From Lingula anatina (taxonomy: Eukaryota > Brachiopoda > Lingulata > Lingulida > Lingulidae), in assembly GCF_001039355.2 (NCBI RefSeq), contig NW_019774292.1, positions 1-64,000 on the forward strand: a stretch of 64,000 nucleotides of DNA, in the 5' to 3' direction. Position 1 is the stretch's first letter, and each line of letters starts with the position of its first letter. The position numbers and the translations under genes were made by a program. Below the pieces are notes generated by a model. That model did no database searches and was not told the origin of the DNA. It saw only the letters and a list, made by a program, of their open reading frames with translations. Of the stretch, positions 12,999 through 26,437 are shown piece after piece.

Positions 12999-13172
12999 AG
13001 ACCTGTAGCCTGCTTTATTTCAAATAGGAGAGGTCTTTAAAAAAAAGTAGCCCTTTTTATCCCAAAATGAGAAAAATGGCATAAAACTTATATCAAATTT
13101 GATTCATTTTCATGGCAATAAGACAATTCATTCCACTCCCCCACCCCCCCACCCCCCTCCAATTCAGGACCT
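12999..13172. mobile_element. GTAGCCAG-family element, degraded
   Basis: ACCTGTAGCCTGCTTTATTT at the left, an interior CCCTTTTTATCCC and an AGGACCT end resemble the family, but a C-rich insertion (13138-13158) and many changes blur the right terminus. Confidence 0.35.
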
Positions 13173-16100
13173 ATATATTGTATTATTGATATTTTACTGT
13201 TGCAGTACATGAACAACACTGTGCCATCACTAATTGAAGAATGACCATATTTAGCTTAACTCCAGGTAGAGAACAGTTATATTGTATATACTCCCAGTGG
13301 GTGATGTCAAAGTAAAGTAATCAACACAGTTAACAGGTGTCATGGTTAATTATGAGTTAACAACTCAAGCCAGGCCATTAATTGCAATCAAGCTGCTGGC
13401 TTCCTGGGTTTGTCTAAAAACAGTTTTAGTTTAAGTAATACTGGATGTGATCCAATCCCTGAAGTTACCAAATAATTGTTAGCAGAGAAAAAAAGATATA
13501 TGGAGCTTGACGGCAACAAAATTGACTAGATAATAGAATAAAGAGTAACGAGGACTTCAGCGTCAGGATAATTCATAATATCCTAATTCCTGTGAGGATT
13601 TCTCATACAGGGATATTGACTAGAAGAGTGAGGTGTGCAACTGATCATAATAGTCCACTGATGGAAGCAGTGGAGATGTAACAGATAGATTTACAACAGA
13701 AACAAAACCCACATATAGCCCAAAGGCCTCCTCAATTATTCATGGTTTGTTTGGATACCATGGTTTTCATAATGAGTTTTTAATTGTAATGGATACAAGA
13801 CCTACGCTAGGTGAGGTGATTATTTTTCATGTTGTAGCAGCACACCTTGGCTGCTTGATGTGATGTTTTAATTGAAATGAACCTTGGAGAGTAGCTGTGT
13901 AACCTACTGACAGTTGTCCTGTGAATTACTTGGAATTTGATATGTTTGGGACACAGCATGGAGCATCAGTTTTCACTTTAAATATCTGATAATCAGTTTG
14001 ATTTTATAGATTGATATTGAATTATACATGCATTTATCTAATGTTTTCATTATTTGTTTTTTTCTGATCATTTGTTTACTGATTGTTTCTTGTCAAAAAT
14101 TATTTTTACAAAAACAGTGTTTCATTTTATCTCTTAGATTTTGTTTTCTAACAACTATATTGATAAGAGTATTCCCATATCCCAGACACCCAGTACCAGA
14201 AGTGTTCCACACAGTCACAGTGAAATTGTTGGGTTACAAGGTGCTTGATAATCAATTTCTTGGTTGAAGTATTCCTGAGTGGTGTGAGATGATATGACTG
14301 ACAGTTAGTGTGCTGGGAACACTTCAGACATCTTCAGCTGTAGTCCCACTTCTACTGGAAATAGCCTTAGCTACTTTAACAGGCAGTCTTATTGCTTTAT
14401 ATAGGGCATCATATTGTTGAAATAAAAAAATTAGTTTGAAGAAAAATTGCAAAATATTTGACAAAAGCAGACTGAAACAAGAAGACAGTCATTATTAGAA
14501 ATGGACAAAGGAGATGCATAATGTACAGCACAATGATAGAAATAAATGATTATCAAATTATAGCAAAAAGGCTGGAGGCCTTGCGTACAGTGAAATAAAC
14601 TAAACTTCTAAGATGCATTGGTGCCAGTCCCCTGTAAGATTTCTATGTGATTAATGTGACTTAATTTAGTTTGTCTAGTTTTATTTTGGTAAAAGTTAGA
14701 CCAGGTCTTAACAGGCTTTATATTTGTTTAAAATGATTTCTGGTTTGAACTGGGGTTAAGTTGACTGACAGCTCAGGGAGAGATACAGCAACTGGATACC
14801 CTGAGTTACCGGAAACAAACCCGTGCTATCAGTTTGCCTGTACTGTGATCCTCGTAAGCTTTGAAACTCAGGGTACACCACATGGACATGCTGTTTAATA
14901 GACAGGGGCACCTGCACATAGAACCCTTAGTGCACCCTAGTTTGTCTAGACAATGAAAAGATAGGAGAGAAGATACCATCAAGATTTTTCAACATTTTAA
15001 ATAAGAAAGCTGCAGCAATCTCCAGGCTGTTTCCTATACCCAGATGCCCAAGTGACTGAGATACATTTCTGCCACAAATGTTGATGAAATCCCGCATCAG
15101 ATGGACAAGTTTGTGGCCAGACACGCAGGCCGTGAAAACTGACCAGTGAAGATTACTTTCAGGGTAGGGGTCTTTCCTAGTGTTTCCAGGTAATGGTATT
15201 AATATTGACAGTTGTTTTGCATGTTTAGAAAATCTTGTGAAAACGTGCAGCTGGGAATTATAGAAGATTTATATTGGAATGGCTTTTTTATAACACTTCC
15301 TACTGTTTGCCTAGCAGGGGTGTTTATTTCTGTGGCCGTATATAACTTGTGTGTGTTTCCGTCAGTTTTAATTTGAGGTGTTTCACCCTTAAGTTCAGGC
15401 TGCAGACTTTCTTTTGCCTCCCCCTTTCAATATGATGTCCAATTTTAATCAGGCCCAATGCTTATGGGTTGGACCATTTAACTCCAGGGGGGAGGGGGGG
15501 GGAGGTTCACAACCAGGTGACTGGTCTCTGAGGTAAGATATAAACTGTTTACCTTGAAACTGATGAGAATAGGATTTCACTCTCACCAGAGAACTGCTGG
15601 CTGTTGGTATAACATGAAGAGTATCTCAATAGAGGATTTATTTAAAACTGGTCAGCCTGAGCTCTCTCACCCAGTCTTCATACCGCTACCTCCGGAATGT
15701 TCCGTTAATTTCTGCAGAACATTGACTGGCATTTAACGCAGAATTTATCTCCAATAGTTGCAGGCAAGAGGGAGGTGCTAGGCTCGGCTCTGTTGTAAGG
15801 TTTGAGGTTTAATCTTTCTGGAAAAAATCTGCTGGCTGAGATTCAATATTCAGAGTTCTCCTGTGAACCGTAACTGCTAGCATGAAGTCTCCAGATTGAA
15901 AGATAAGACAGTACAAGGTAGGTGATGTGTTTCTGTGAATGAGTTTCTTGTTTGAACAACCCGATAGAAAAGATTCCCTGGAGAAATGTATGTCTGTTCA
16001 TCACATTTCAGCTTTCTGTTGATTTTTGTGATCAAGTTATTTGCAACAAAAACAGTCTGTGACATTTGAATCAGAGTTACTTGGATAGAGTTAACTTAGA

Positions 16101-19100
16101 AACATGGCATTGCATCCTCAGATGATGATTATTGAAAATTATCAGGCATCATATCTTTTTTGTCATTGAATTCACTGAAAATGGGTAAACTCTACTTACT
16201 GTCAGATATTTTAGAAGATTTTTTTTTTCACATGGGTGCAGGAATGGATATTTTGCATTTTTTGCTAGATTATATAATATCTGTTATGAATGATGTCATT
16301 TAAAGATATTTTGATATAGAATTAAAGAATAACACATTTTTTTCAAAATCAGTATTGAACATAAGTCTTTTCATTGGCAAGTACCTCTCTTCTACCATTT
16401 ACTTTGATTGGAAGGTAAAATTGTGCATGAGAATGAGTCACTGATGAATACAATGTACATTAATCAAGTATCAATATTGAATCATCTTTCTGGTTCTTTA
16501 TTCATGGCATGATGTGTTGCTAGCCATTAATCTTCCTAAGCTGACAGCGCTCACTTATTTTAACACATGTCTAATTAATTCTTCGTACAATATTGAGTGG
16601 AGAGTTTTTACTGCCACTTATAGCTGTCTAATTGACGTAAAAATCTGAACAGATTAGTAGCATCATAAAAGATTCATTTTAGTTTGATAATGTGTGATAG
16701 ATATAGCTGATGTACATTAACCATAAGTTCTGTAATAATTTCTAAAATTATTGTAAAAATGCCAGGCCATAATAGATACAAAGCAGACAAATGCTAGGTT
16801 ATATTCAAAAATATACTTTATTAAAAACCTGCTATAGATCCCATCAGTGATGTTCCAGAATAGTTATCAAGTGGTCATCCAAAGGAATGCAGTGAGGCTG
16901 TATATGAGAATTGAAAGACTTTGTTACAATTTGAGACTGGTGTCATAGATCATGTATTGTAATCAGATGCCCCCCTCCCCCTCCCCCACCACCCGCCCAC
17001 CCACCCAGTGGTGTATACTGAAAATAAAGTCATGCTGTTACACTATCAATTAGGGTCATACCCTGTAATCTGATGGTCACCAGCCCAGCAGCAGGTCACC
17101 TTGCTCAGTGGAAGCTGGACATTAATATGCAACCAGCTCTCACAGTGGGGTTTCTCCTTCCTCCCACATCAAGCTGTACATCAGATTACAGAGTTATCTA
17201 ATAATTTGTTTTTATGTCCTTAGGGGCAGGGAATGTAATCCATGAGGAATACACTAACAACATTTGCTGGGGGTTATATATAGTGTACAATGTCCAAATA
17301 TACATAGGTTCTGTGATCAGGCTGCTTATTGATTTTAGCCAGAAGTATATGCATCTTCGCTGTAACATATTTGTTCATGTTATATATATTTTTGCGATTT
17401 TTGCAACATGTTATCTAAAGCCTGGAATCTTAAATACACAGACTAGGTTACATGGATATTTGGTTATCCTATGTATGTATACAGATAGATTAATAGAGAT
17501 ATTTGAGTATTATGCTCCTTACTTTTCCCACATCTATTTTTGTTATTATTGTAAAACTTCCAACTTGTACCTTCCATGTGGATTTCGTAGTTTTACAATT
17601 ACCAGCAGGGCTAATTAAGAAATATATCATCATGTGAAGGCAAATATATATGTCAGTGCTCTAGAGCTAGTACAAATTAATGATTTCAAAAAATAATAAC
17701 AGAAAACACATTATCCTTGCATGTAATTTTTAGCCGCAGTAAATGTTCCCCACAAGCCTCAGTTTCCTATATATTGGGTATTTTTGTACACTTAGAAACA
17801 CCCCAGACGTAAACCCTCCTTCTTCCCTTCCTGAACACTATAGGTATTGATTGGTGAACCAGTCCTCCATTGTGGTCAGGAAGACAAGAGGAGCAGAGAG
17901 CTAAACCATGTGTAGATGGATTCTCAGAGGATAATGTATTCAGAAGTTCCCTTCACATATTGATTTTTTTCTCCTCCCATTCCTACCGCAGCCTGACAAT
18001 CCTGGTTTTAGATGCTACCTCGGTCTCTGGCTCTAGAAGCAGGCACAGAAGCAGGCTTAGAGCACTGTGTAGATGTGACAAGAGCTTATCGCTGACTCTT
18101 GCTTCATCAGTTAATTCATCCTCAGCTCTTTGTACTTCTGCTGATATATCTTAATGGTGGCGGACCTCTGTCCACGGCCTCATTGACCACAGTGATGGGG
18201 TAGGTGCACGATACTTAATTATGTGTAGTTTTTTCATTTTCTGTGGCATTATTGGTGATTTTATCACACATGGCTAAGCATCTCTCCAGTGGTATATTAA
18301 CATATATAATGTAGGAATGGAACATGGCATGGTGGTGGGGAATTACGTGATCTTGGCTCTTGGATAAAATAAGGACTTATTGGGTAGTTTTGTGTCACAA
18401 AAAAATTCTGTTAATATCTCCTAAGAAAGATTTAGACTAAAAATATTATCATGTAAGATCTCAAAGCATTATATATATATATGAAGATAGTTATGTGAGA
18501 GCCCTAAAGTTCTTGGCAAAAGAAGATTTATTTTTACAGTAGCATGATGTTAAAGTCAGTTTTAGTGAAAGTCTGCAGCAAAATCTCCATGTGAAAATGA
18601 TTAAGACTTGAAAAAATTTACAAGAAGCATTTTTTCAATGTCAAACCCCCTGATGGTGTAAATATTTGGCAGCAGTGGAATCCCTGGACATGCATACTCT
18701 GGAAACGATGGATGTGAAGCTATTTCTGCACAGATGAATTTTTTGCTAAAAGTCAAGTTTGAAAAATGGCAGATGTTGATTATTTGAGAAGGAGACCTTT
18801 CCCCCCCTTGGCTTGTTCTGGTTGAAGAGAAGTGTGCTGAGTGATTAGTTCCTCCACAGTGTATGGTATGCACTGTAAGGCAGTGTAACAGTCCTGTTCA
18901 GATTTATTTATTTTCAAGTAGGAACTGTGAATTTTCACACTGGGTGAAAACTTGGACATCATGAAGTGATTATGACTACATGGTGGTGATTCCTTTGCAA
19001 TGCAATATCCAGCCAGGGGTATTTCTGGAAGGCTGTAAAGATTCAGATTTCTAGGAGTCGGCCAAATTTTTTATTAGTGACTTTATCTGGGTTTAAAATT

Positions 19101-20695
19101 CCACGGAGAAGAGATTAGAACAGCATGTGAGAGGTGTACTGCGAGGCTACGACTGGTGATCATTTGCTGTAAATATTTCTACAGACGGGAAAATTACTGA
19201 GATACTTATAGGACTGCACAGCCACGGAATCGATCTTTGATGGAGCTTTGACACCCAAATGCACACAATTAGTGACTGAATTTCCAGAAAAAAAATGTCT
19301 GAAGTGATAAAACATAATGGATGACAACAGGCTGGGCAGGGTCAATAAGAAGGTCAGAGATTCCAGGAATTCAGATCATTTCTTTTACTATTCCAAGACA
19401 CAGAGTGAAAATTATAGTATTCACCATATAATCTGGTGATCTCCATTGTTGGAAATGAAGAACCTTTTAATATTTATCCACCATCTAGACTGCACTAGTA
19501 TTCTATCAGTCTGTCTTCTTCCATGGTTTTCATGAGAGCACATAGACTGTCAGCTTATAGAGAGACAGCTCATTCACAAATATATGTGATGTAGATATTA
19601 TATATCACCATGAATTTATGATATAAAACACAAGACAAGATGGCTAGGTAAGGTTTCTCGTTGTTTTTAAACAAAGGCATCAGTAGACTCCTGTGGGCCA
19701 TAGATAAATATCTGAATATTCCATAGAATAACATTTAATTTTTAACGAAAAAAGGACACATTTTATAAAGTGTGAGATGATACCATGTTTATTTAAAAGA
19801 TTTCTGTATTATATTCTCTTCATATTTCTTATATGTAAAAGAGTATATCTGAGTTACAGTGAGGGCTGTCCACTCCCCTCTCCCAACACTACTCCCCAGT
19901 GTTAAATATTTTTTAAAAAGTCATGAAAATATATCTGAAGTGTCCAGACAAATTAAAAGAAATATATTAAATGTCCAGACATGCTAACTGAGACAGATGC
20001 AGATCTTTACTAGTAACTTGGTAACAGAGGTCCAGGGAAACTGTTTTAATTTTTCTTTGCATCAGTTTTAGCAGTTGGGAAAGTAATATTCTTTAAGAAT
20101 ATACGTATAGAAGTTTTTATTAGACTAAGTGCTTCTTCTTGGTGTTTTATCTTGCCTAAACATTTGATAATTTATTTTTTTAGTCAAAATGAATGTAAAA
20201 GTAGGGTTTTATCTTGGAATTTACAACATCTCTAAGGAAAAATTCTTGTTTTAAACAAGATAATTATCTTGAATGACAATTGCTGACTGTATAAATGTCA
20301 ATTAGTAGATTGTTAGTTTACTTCTTCTGATTAATCCAAATATCCTATTTCTGTATACATGTGTGTGCTTATACACAGCCGTGCAGACAGGCTATCTACC
20401 CTCTTTACTGAAACTAAATGATGTTATTGATTTTCATGAATGGTACTGTAATACTATAACTGCATTCTGATGTTTGCTCTGTCAGTTTTGCAGGAAATTG
20501 ATTGACAATGGGGCTTCCATTATTGGCAGATATCAAGCCTACTGTCACAGTCTCCATTGTTATTTTCTTACCACTTATTTATACAGTATTATAATAGCTG
20601 AAGCATATTCCACTATAAGTTATGGATCTCATCTAGTTCCATTTCCATTCAAATGTCTTTATCTCTGATATTGTCTGTATACTGTGTCTGTGTAC

Positions 20696-20718
20696 TGTGT
20701 GTGTGTGTGTGTGTGTGT
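20696..20718. repeat. (GT)n microsatellite
   Basis: About eleven GT units at the end of a longer TGTGTACTG-type imperfect repeat. Confidence 0.85.
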
Positions 20719-22920
20719 TAATATAAAGCAGCAATATACACACGAGGGTGAAAACTGTCACAGTGGTCGAGAAGAGAAACTGCAGTCAAATGATGTACTG
20801 TTAATGAAAAATCAATGGCGTAATCTTGACTTATCAAGATGGCGTAGTATTACGTGGGCGGAGGTAGACTGCTGTGTACAGGATATGCCTTGTGGCGAGG
20901 TCGAGACTTCTTTAGTATTTTGTAAAGATCACGACAGTAGCAAACTGCTGAGGTCAAAGAGCCAGGAGCAGGAAATGATATTTTCAATTTCGCTTTACAG
21001 TTTTTTTTTTCCAAGATGATATTAGTATCCATTGCATAAAGGCTTTTTATTAAACATTGTATAAAAAAAAAACGCTTTAGATCTACACATTAGCAGAATT
21101 AAGTTGAAAAGAAAGATAAAAAAGTAATTTGTTCATGCTTCTGTCAGTATGAGTATAAATTCTTGATGTTTGTTTTTGCCTTTTTTTTGACCTAGGTCAT
21201 TGACATGTCTTGTAAAGTGCAGAATATCAGGGCAAAAATCAGTAATTATTAACTTCAGCTCCCAAATCACACTGGTGTCTAACAAACCAAAACATATATT
21301 TAGATAAAGAAAAACATACACAGTAGAGATCTTGAATGCATCTGGAGTAAAGAAGACAGTCATTTGTTGTGTGATGTTATCATGGCATGGTCTACACATC
21401 TACAGTGACATCACTGGAGTATTTTACTCTATGTTCATCAACTTCTACACACCACATTAAAGCTGACATTATACTAGGTCTCGCATGAAGTAATTATGGA
21501 TTCTACACAATTAGCTTTATTGGCATATCATATTTTCATTAATAGGCAAATTAATTTATTCAGAGCATTACTCATCTAGCTATATTTGACAATTATCATC
21601 CATGTTTAGGCCACCAAGATAGATGGTAATGCCTTGTAAAATGGATTGGCAATGTCGAACTAAGGTTAGCCACTATGTGACCTTGTTACGTATGGTCAGG
21701 GCACTCAGGAAGGTATAATCAATACTGTTGGAAGCACTGGAGGAGAGAGACTGAAAGAGGCTTTTTCTGAAGAATCAGCATTGATTTCCCAGTTGTTGAA
21801 TACTGGTATCATTGGCTGTTGCTAGTTGATGAGATTTGTATACATGACACACCTTTACTCTGTGACAAGCCTGCAGATTACTAAAAAATTAGCTTAAATA
21901 AACTCAAGTGTTTATTATTATTAAGGAATACTGTGCATTCATAATTATTCAATATAGTAAGTAGGATTATTATTGGTAACCACTGATGCATTTTGACTCT
22001 TGCAGATGTAATGTATGTCAGAAAGTCTCATGTGCTATATTTATTCTATATTTATTTTATTCTCTCCAGTAATATAATATAATCCTGTCTGCTGGTAATG
22101 GATTTTTGAAATGCAGTACTCTTCAAATTCATGAAGTCATTGAAGAGTGTTTTAATGGTGATTTTTATAATCCTCCTTATATCATCAATTGACGTTGACA
22201 TCTCCATAACTTCATAGTGGCTGGATCACGTGTTACAATACAGAAGGTATATATCTATAGCCAATGATTGTGGACATATTTGTCAAGGTACTGGTTGTGA
22301 TAGCTCTAGGTCTGGAGATCACACTACTCCTCAGCTTATCCTGACTTAAATCTTTTCTGTATAAATATTTGGTGACTGCTGGGACTGGCAGGACCTCCAG
22401 ACACACTGCTGGCCACTGTCACAGGTAGAAATGACACACCTGTCAATGTGAACAGGGTCCCTTAACACTGAGCCAGCCCTCGGGTACTATTGCACAGTGC
22501 AGCTAGGGTGTGTTCACGTTAGACTTACTTGGACTGGTTTTGGTACTACTGTGTTTAAATTGAGGGTTAAATTTCATCTGTGATGATTGCTATTTAGGAG
22601 TGATATATTTGGCAAAATATCGATGATCAGTTAGATATCAGCCTATAAGATATTATGAAGGCTGTGACTCAACAATCTCAATATTGCAATAAACCTGGTC
22701 AGTCCACAGCATGTTGCTAAGACAAACAGTCAAATATTTTGTAATCAATTTGAGCTGATTGTTTCAACAACAATCTAATTAACCATTTTATTGCAGTAAA
22801 CAAACTGGGCCCCAGACAATATTTGGATTAATTGTAATCACTGCAATCATTGCTTGACATCAAGCTGAGGACCAGGTGCATAAAGGACACCCAGCTGTGC
22901 GTGTGTCCATCTTGTCTCTC

Positions 22921-23079
22921 CAGGCCCGTAGCCAGGGGGGGTTCGAAAGAACCCCCCTTTTTGCTGGAAAAAGGTCCACTGTGGGTAAAATTTGACCTAG
23001 GTACATGGGGATTATATGGTAAAAGGTCCACTTTTTCAGAAAAAGAACCCCCCTTTTGAAATTGCTGGCTACAGGCCTG
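22921..23079. mobile_element. MITE-like element, GTAGCCAG family, youngest copy
   Basis: The best preserved copy: CAGGCCCGTAGCCAG at the left mirrors CTGGCTACAGGCCTG at the right. The two arms carry mirrored GAACCCCCCTTTTT and AAAGGTCCACT blocks, so the whole element is close to a long hairpin. CTCTC on both sides (22916-22920, 23080-23084) is a 5-bp target duplication. Open frames on both strands across it (22828-23127) are by-products of the hairpin. Confidence 0.85.
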
Positions 23080-26000
23080 CTCTCCCTGATGAATCTCTTG
23101 ATAAAAGAGAAAATTGTTTGATAACATTTTGATACAGGAGGAGAATTTTGTTAACGTGAAGAGATATCATCTCCAGAGCAGTGAGGAAAGGAATGGGACC
23201 TGCCCACTGACAACATGTAAACAAGAGAATTTAGTGGAAGTAAAAAGGAAATTATCAGGACCTTGGAAGGGATACAGAAAGAAAATTAAAGACTTACAGT
23301 GTTTTCATTTTAGTGCATTTTTGCAATTTGGTCTGGGTTTTCAGTATATTCATTCATTTCTTTAATTACATTTCCTGCAGAGAAGGGGATTCAATGGGAA
23401 GGATGGAAGGTCAGTTAGGCTATTAAGACTATAGGCATTTCCTTCCAACTTTAATCTGGGGAATTTACAAAAGAATTTATATAGAAATCCACTGGTTGCA
23501 GAGATTGTATAAAAAGAGTGAACGTGGTTAAAAGAAGCCATAAAATTTCTGTATCATGATTTGAACTTGGTGTGAACTGGCCACAGACTGGAATTTCATT
23601 GCATGAGTACATTGAAAATTGTATCTTCAAATCTGTGGATTTTTTATCTCACCTCCTACAACAGGATAGTGTTCATTCAGTTGTTGAGTGCTGTAGGTTG
23701 GTCAACTATTTCTAGGCAGTTTGGGTATGGACTGTACACCTGTAGCCAGCCACAGTGTCAGATAGAAGTTATAAGGTAAGGTTTTAACAGGTGTAAGTCT
23801 ACCTGGTCCTTGAAACACAGCAATCTGTAGCAGTGTCATTTGTCTGAGTACATGGACTACAGCCGCTTGTGTGAAAGAAAGAAAGACAGTAGTCTATGTA
23901 GTACTAAATAGATATTGCTCTCTCTGGAAAAGTTTTATTGACTTTCAAATAATTACATTAATGTTTGAATTTGACTTGAATCAAAGGAAAAACAAGAAGA
24001 ATATAAACTACTGTACAGACAGTGGATCAGAATCAGCTTTATTGTAAAAACAAGTGGATTTAGAAGACAGTAAAACGTGGAAAAGTTTACACATGTTCTT
24101 TGTAAACAGTCTCAATGAGGAGCTTGATTGCTGTGGGTAAATAGAGTGTGTTAACCTATACATATAGTGCTTTAACCTAGAAATTAAACTTGTGTAAGGG
24201 AAACTACCAGTGGTAATATCCAGGATTTTACTTGCTTATACCTCTACACGTACGATAGAAGAGGATTTATAATATCCTGTTTTATATGATAGCTTTTTGC
24301 TTCCTTTCTATGACATCATCATGGATGTCGTAACTGTAAGATTTTTAACCAACATATGATACCATACTGGCCCAGGATTGCTACACTGCACAACTATTGT
24401 AATTACTGCTACTGTACAATGTGGTATGAAGGGAAGCTAAGCAGGTAAGACTATAGCATGATACTGTAGATGTACATTGGTGTGATAGTTTACTGGTGTT
24501 ATTGTTATCAGCAGGTTTTACAGGTTTTTGCTGAGAGCAACAAAATATGACATACATGAGTTGCCACTCTTACCCTAAGCTGTCATGTATGTTGACAAAT
24601 TACATCAGAATTGTATTGCCTTTAAATATTGCAGCAGGTACTTAAATTTTAACTGAAATTCATGGGTTACCTCCAGTTTTTGTAGTACTTAGTAAAATAG
24701 AAGCAATGATATCATCCTTAAAGGCTGCCCATTTTGTAAATTTCATACCACAGTGGATGGTACTATAGCCACATAAGATGTGACTCAGAGCTGGAGTCAT
24801 AATCTGCAGTAATTTGCAAGCATTTTTTGTGGTAAGAGTTCATAAGATAATGCTTTCTTCAGCTGTGTTCTGAGGAGAAAAATGCAACTTTATTCTGAGA
24901 TAAAGCGTGGAATGAATCATACCTGAAACGAGATCATTTTATCTAATGATGGTGAGGTTAATGGCCTTTTATTCAGCACTAAGATTGCTCACATGGATTC
25001 AATTTCCAGATTCAGTCTTTATCAGATTTTGTTTTCTAGAAAAGAGTCATTCAAGGCATGCGTGATGCAAGAAGATACAATGATTATACACAATCACATT
25101 AAGTTCACAGCAAGTGGTAATGCAATCAACTGCTACCATCTGCTCAATTTACTGCAAGCCATCTTTAAAATGTAGAAATGCGTGTAATTTATAACAATGA
25201 AGTGATAAAAATTTGTTTTCGTTTCATGATTCTATAAGACATCAAGCAATTAAGCTGAGCCAATTGCAATCAACACTAAAGTCTTTCTACATGACAACAG
25301 GGCAGTGACAGGTTAAGAGCACAACAATCCAGTCTTTATGTTGCTTTAAATATATGATTTTTTTTTTTTTTTTTGCATTTAACCAAACATACTGAAACCA
25401 ATACATGAGAACTAACATTAATGGAAGCCTTTCCTACAGTTCATTATGAAAGCTTACAATCACTAAGGTGCCCTGACAGATGATTGTAAAAAATTACATG
25501 TTGTTATTAAAGTGCTGTGAGTCATTATTTTGTGGAAAAAAGGAAACAACTTCCTCTGCTGCTGTGTTTAACTTTTATGATGATTTATGTGTGATTTTGA
25601 CAGTTGAGACAGTATTACTCACCTGAAATCTAAGCTTGACTGCTTTTGTGTGTGTTTATACTTTTATTGTTTCCTAAGTTAGAGTGTAATTTAAAAACAT
25701 ATAGACATAAACTGTATACTAGTATGTAGATACCATTCTTACAAAATTACCAATTACGTAAACTTAATTGTTTGTTATAGAAGGTTTTACTCTGAGTAAG
25801 GTTAAGAAAATCAATGTACTGGAAGTCACTGGGCTATATTAGCTTCATTGAAATGTTCTGTTTATCTCAGTATACATATTGATTGCCTATACAAAGGCTA
25901 ATTGAGTCGCCCTACAAATAGCAATTAGATTTAATTTAGACTAGATAACTAACCTGGTATTGTGTTGTAATGAGGTCATCTCCATGTCTTAATTTTCTGA

Positions 26001-26114
26001 TGAAAATGTGGCTTGAGAAGAATCTTGGATATTGTCTTGAAAAATTGGAAATGAGCACCTGTACTCTGGGAGCATATGCTGTGTAGCCTGCCATGATGGA
26101 CCTTATCATGTCCA

Positions 26115-26282
26115 CAGGGGCGGATCCAGAGATATTTTCTGAAAGTCTTCCAAATTATCTTTGTTGATCCATCCTCCATTTTTGACCGTCGTCCGACAGA
26201 AAATATAAGATGCCCGAAAATGTAAACTTGAAAATCTGACCGTCTTCCGGAAGACCCAGAAGACGGCCTAAATCCGCCCCTG
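26115..26282. mobile_element. MITE-like element with CAGGGGCGGATCC termini
   Basis: Starts CAGGGGCGGATCCAGA and ends TAAATCCGCCCCTG, so the termini are inverted. Internal GTCTTCC/GGAAGAC blocks are also mirrored. CAGGGGCGGAT-type ends are known for non-autonomous hAT-like elements. An exact 8-bp target duplication is not obvious. Confidence 0.75.
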
Positions 26283-26403
26283 TGTCCCCGCCCCACCTCC
26301 CCTCCCTGCCCCCTCATAGTTTTGGGGGATACCCCTAGGCTTTCTCCCTAAGTATAACAAGTGAAGCAGTACCAAATAAAATATTTCTCTTCCATTCGTG
26401 TCC

Positions 26404-26437
26404 CATACATACATACATACATACATACATACATACA
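26404..26437. repeat. (ACAT)n microsatellite
   Basis: About eight uninterrupted CATA/ACAT units. Confidence 0.9.

Noticed and set aside
17214-17618. 134-codon frame on the plus strand
   Set aside because: Composition (Ile/Tyr/Cys-rich) fits random AT-rich DNA; no domain, no splice partners.
17990-18155. Protein-like reading on the minus strand (DELTDEARVSDKLLSHLHS)
   Set aside because: The frame is bounded by stops at both ends after about 55 codons, with no start codon or convincing splice sites. It could be a pseudogene fragment but I cannot support it.
22828-23127. Open frames of 69 and 99 codons on both strands
   Set aside because: Both lie across the hairpin element at 22921-23079.
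25976-26317. 113-codon frame on the minus strand
   Set aside because: It runs through the CAGGGGCGGATCC element and a C-rich tract; no domain is seen.
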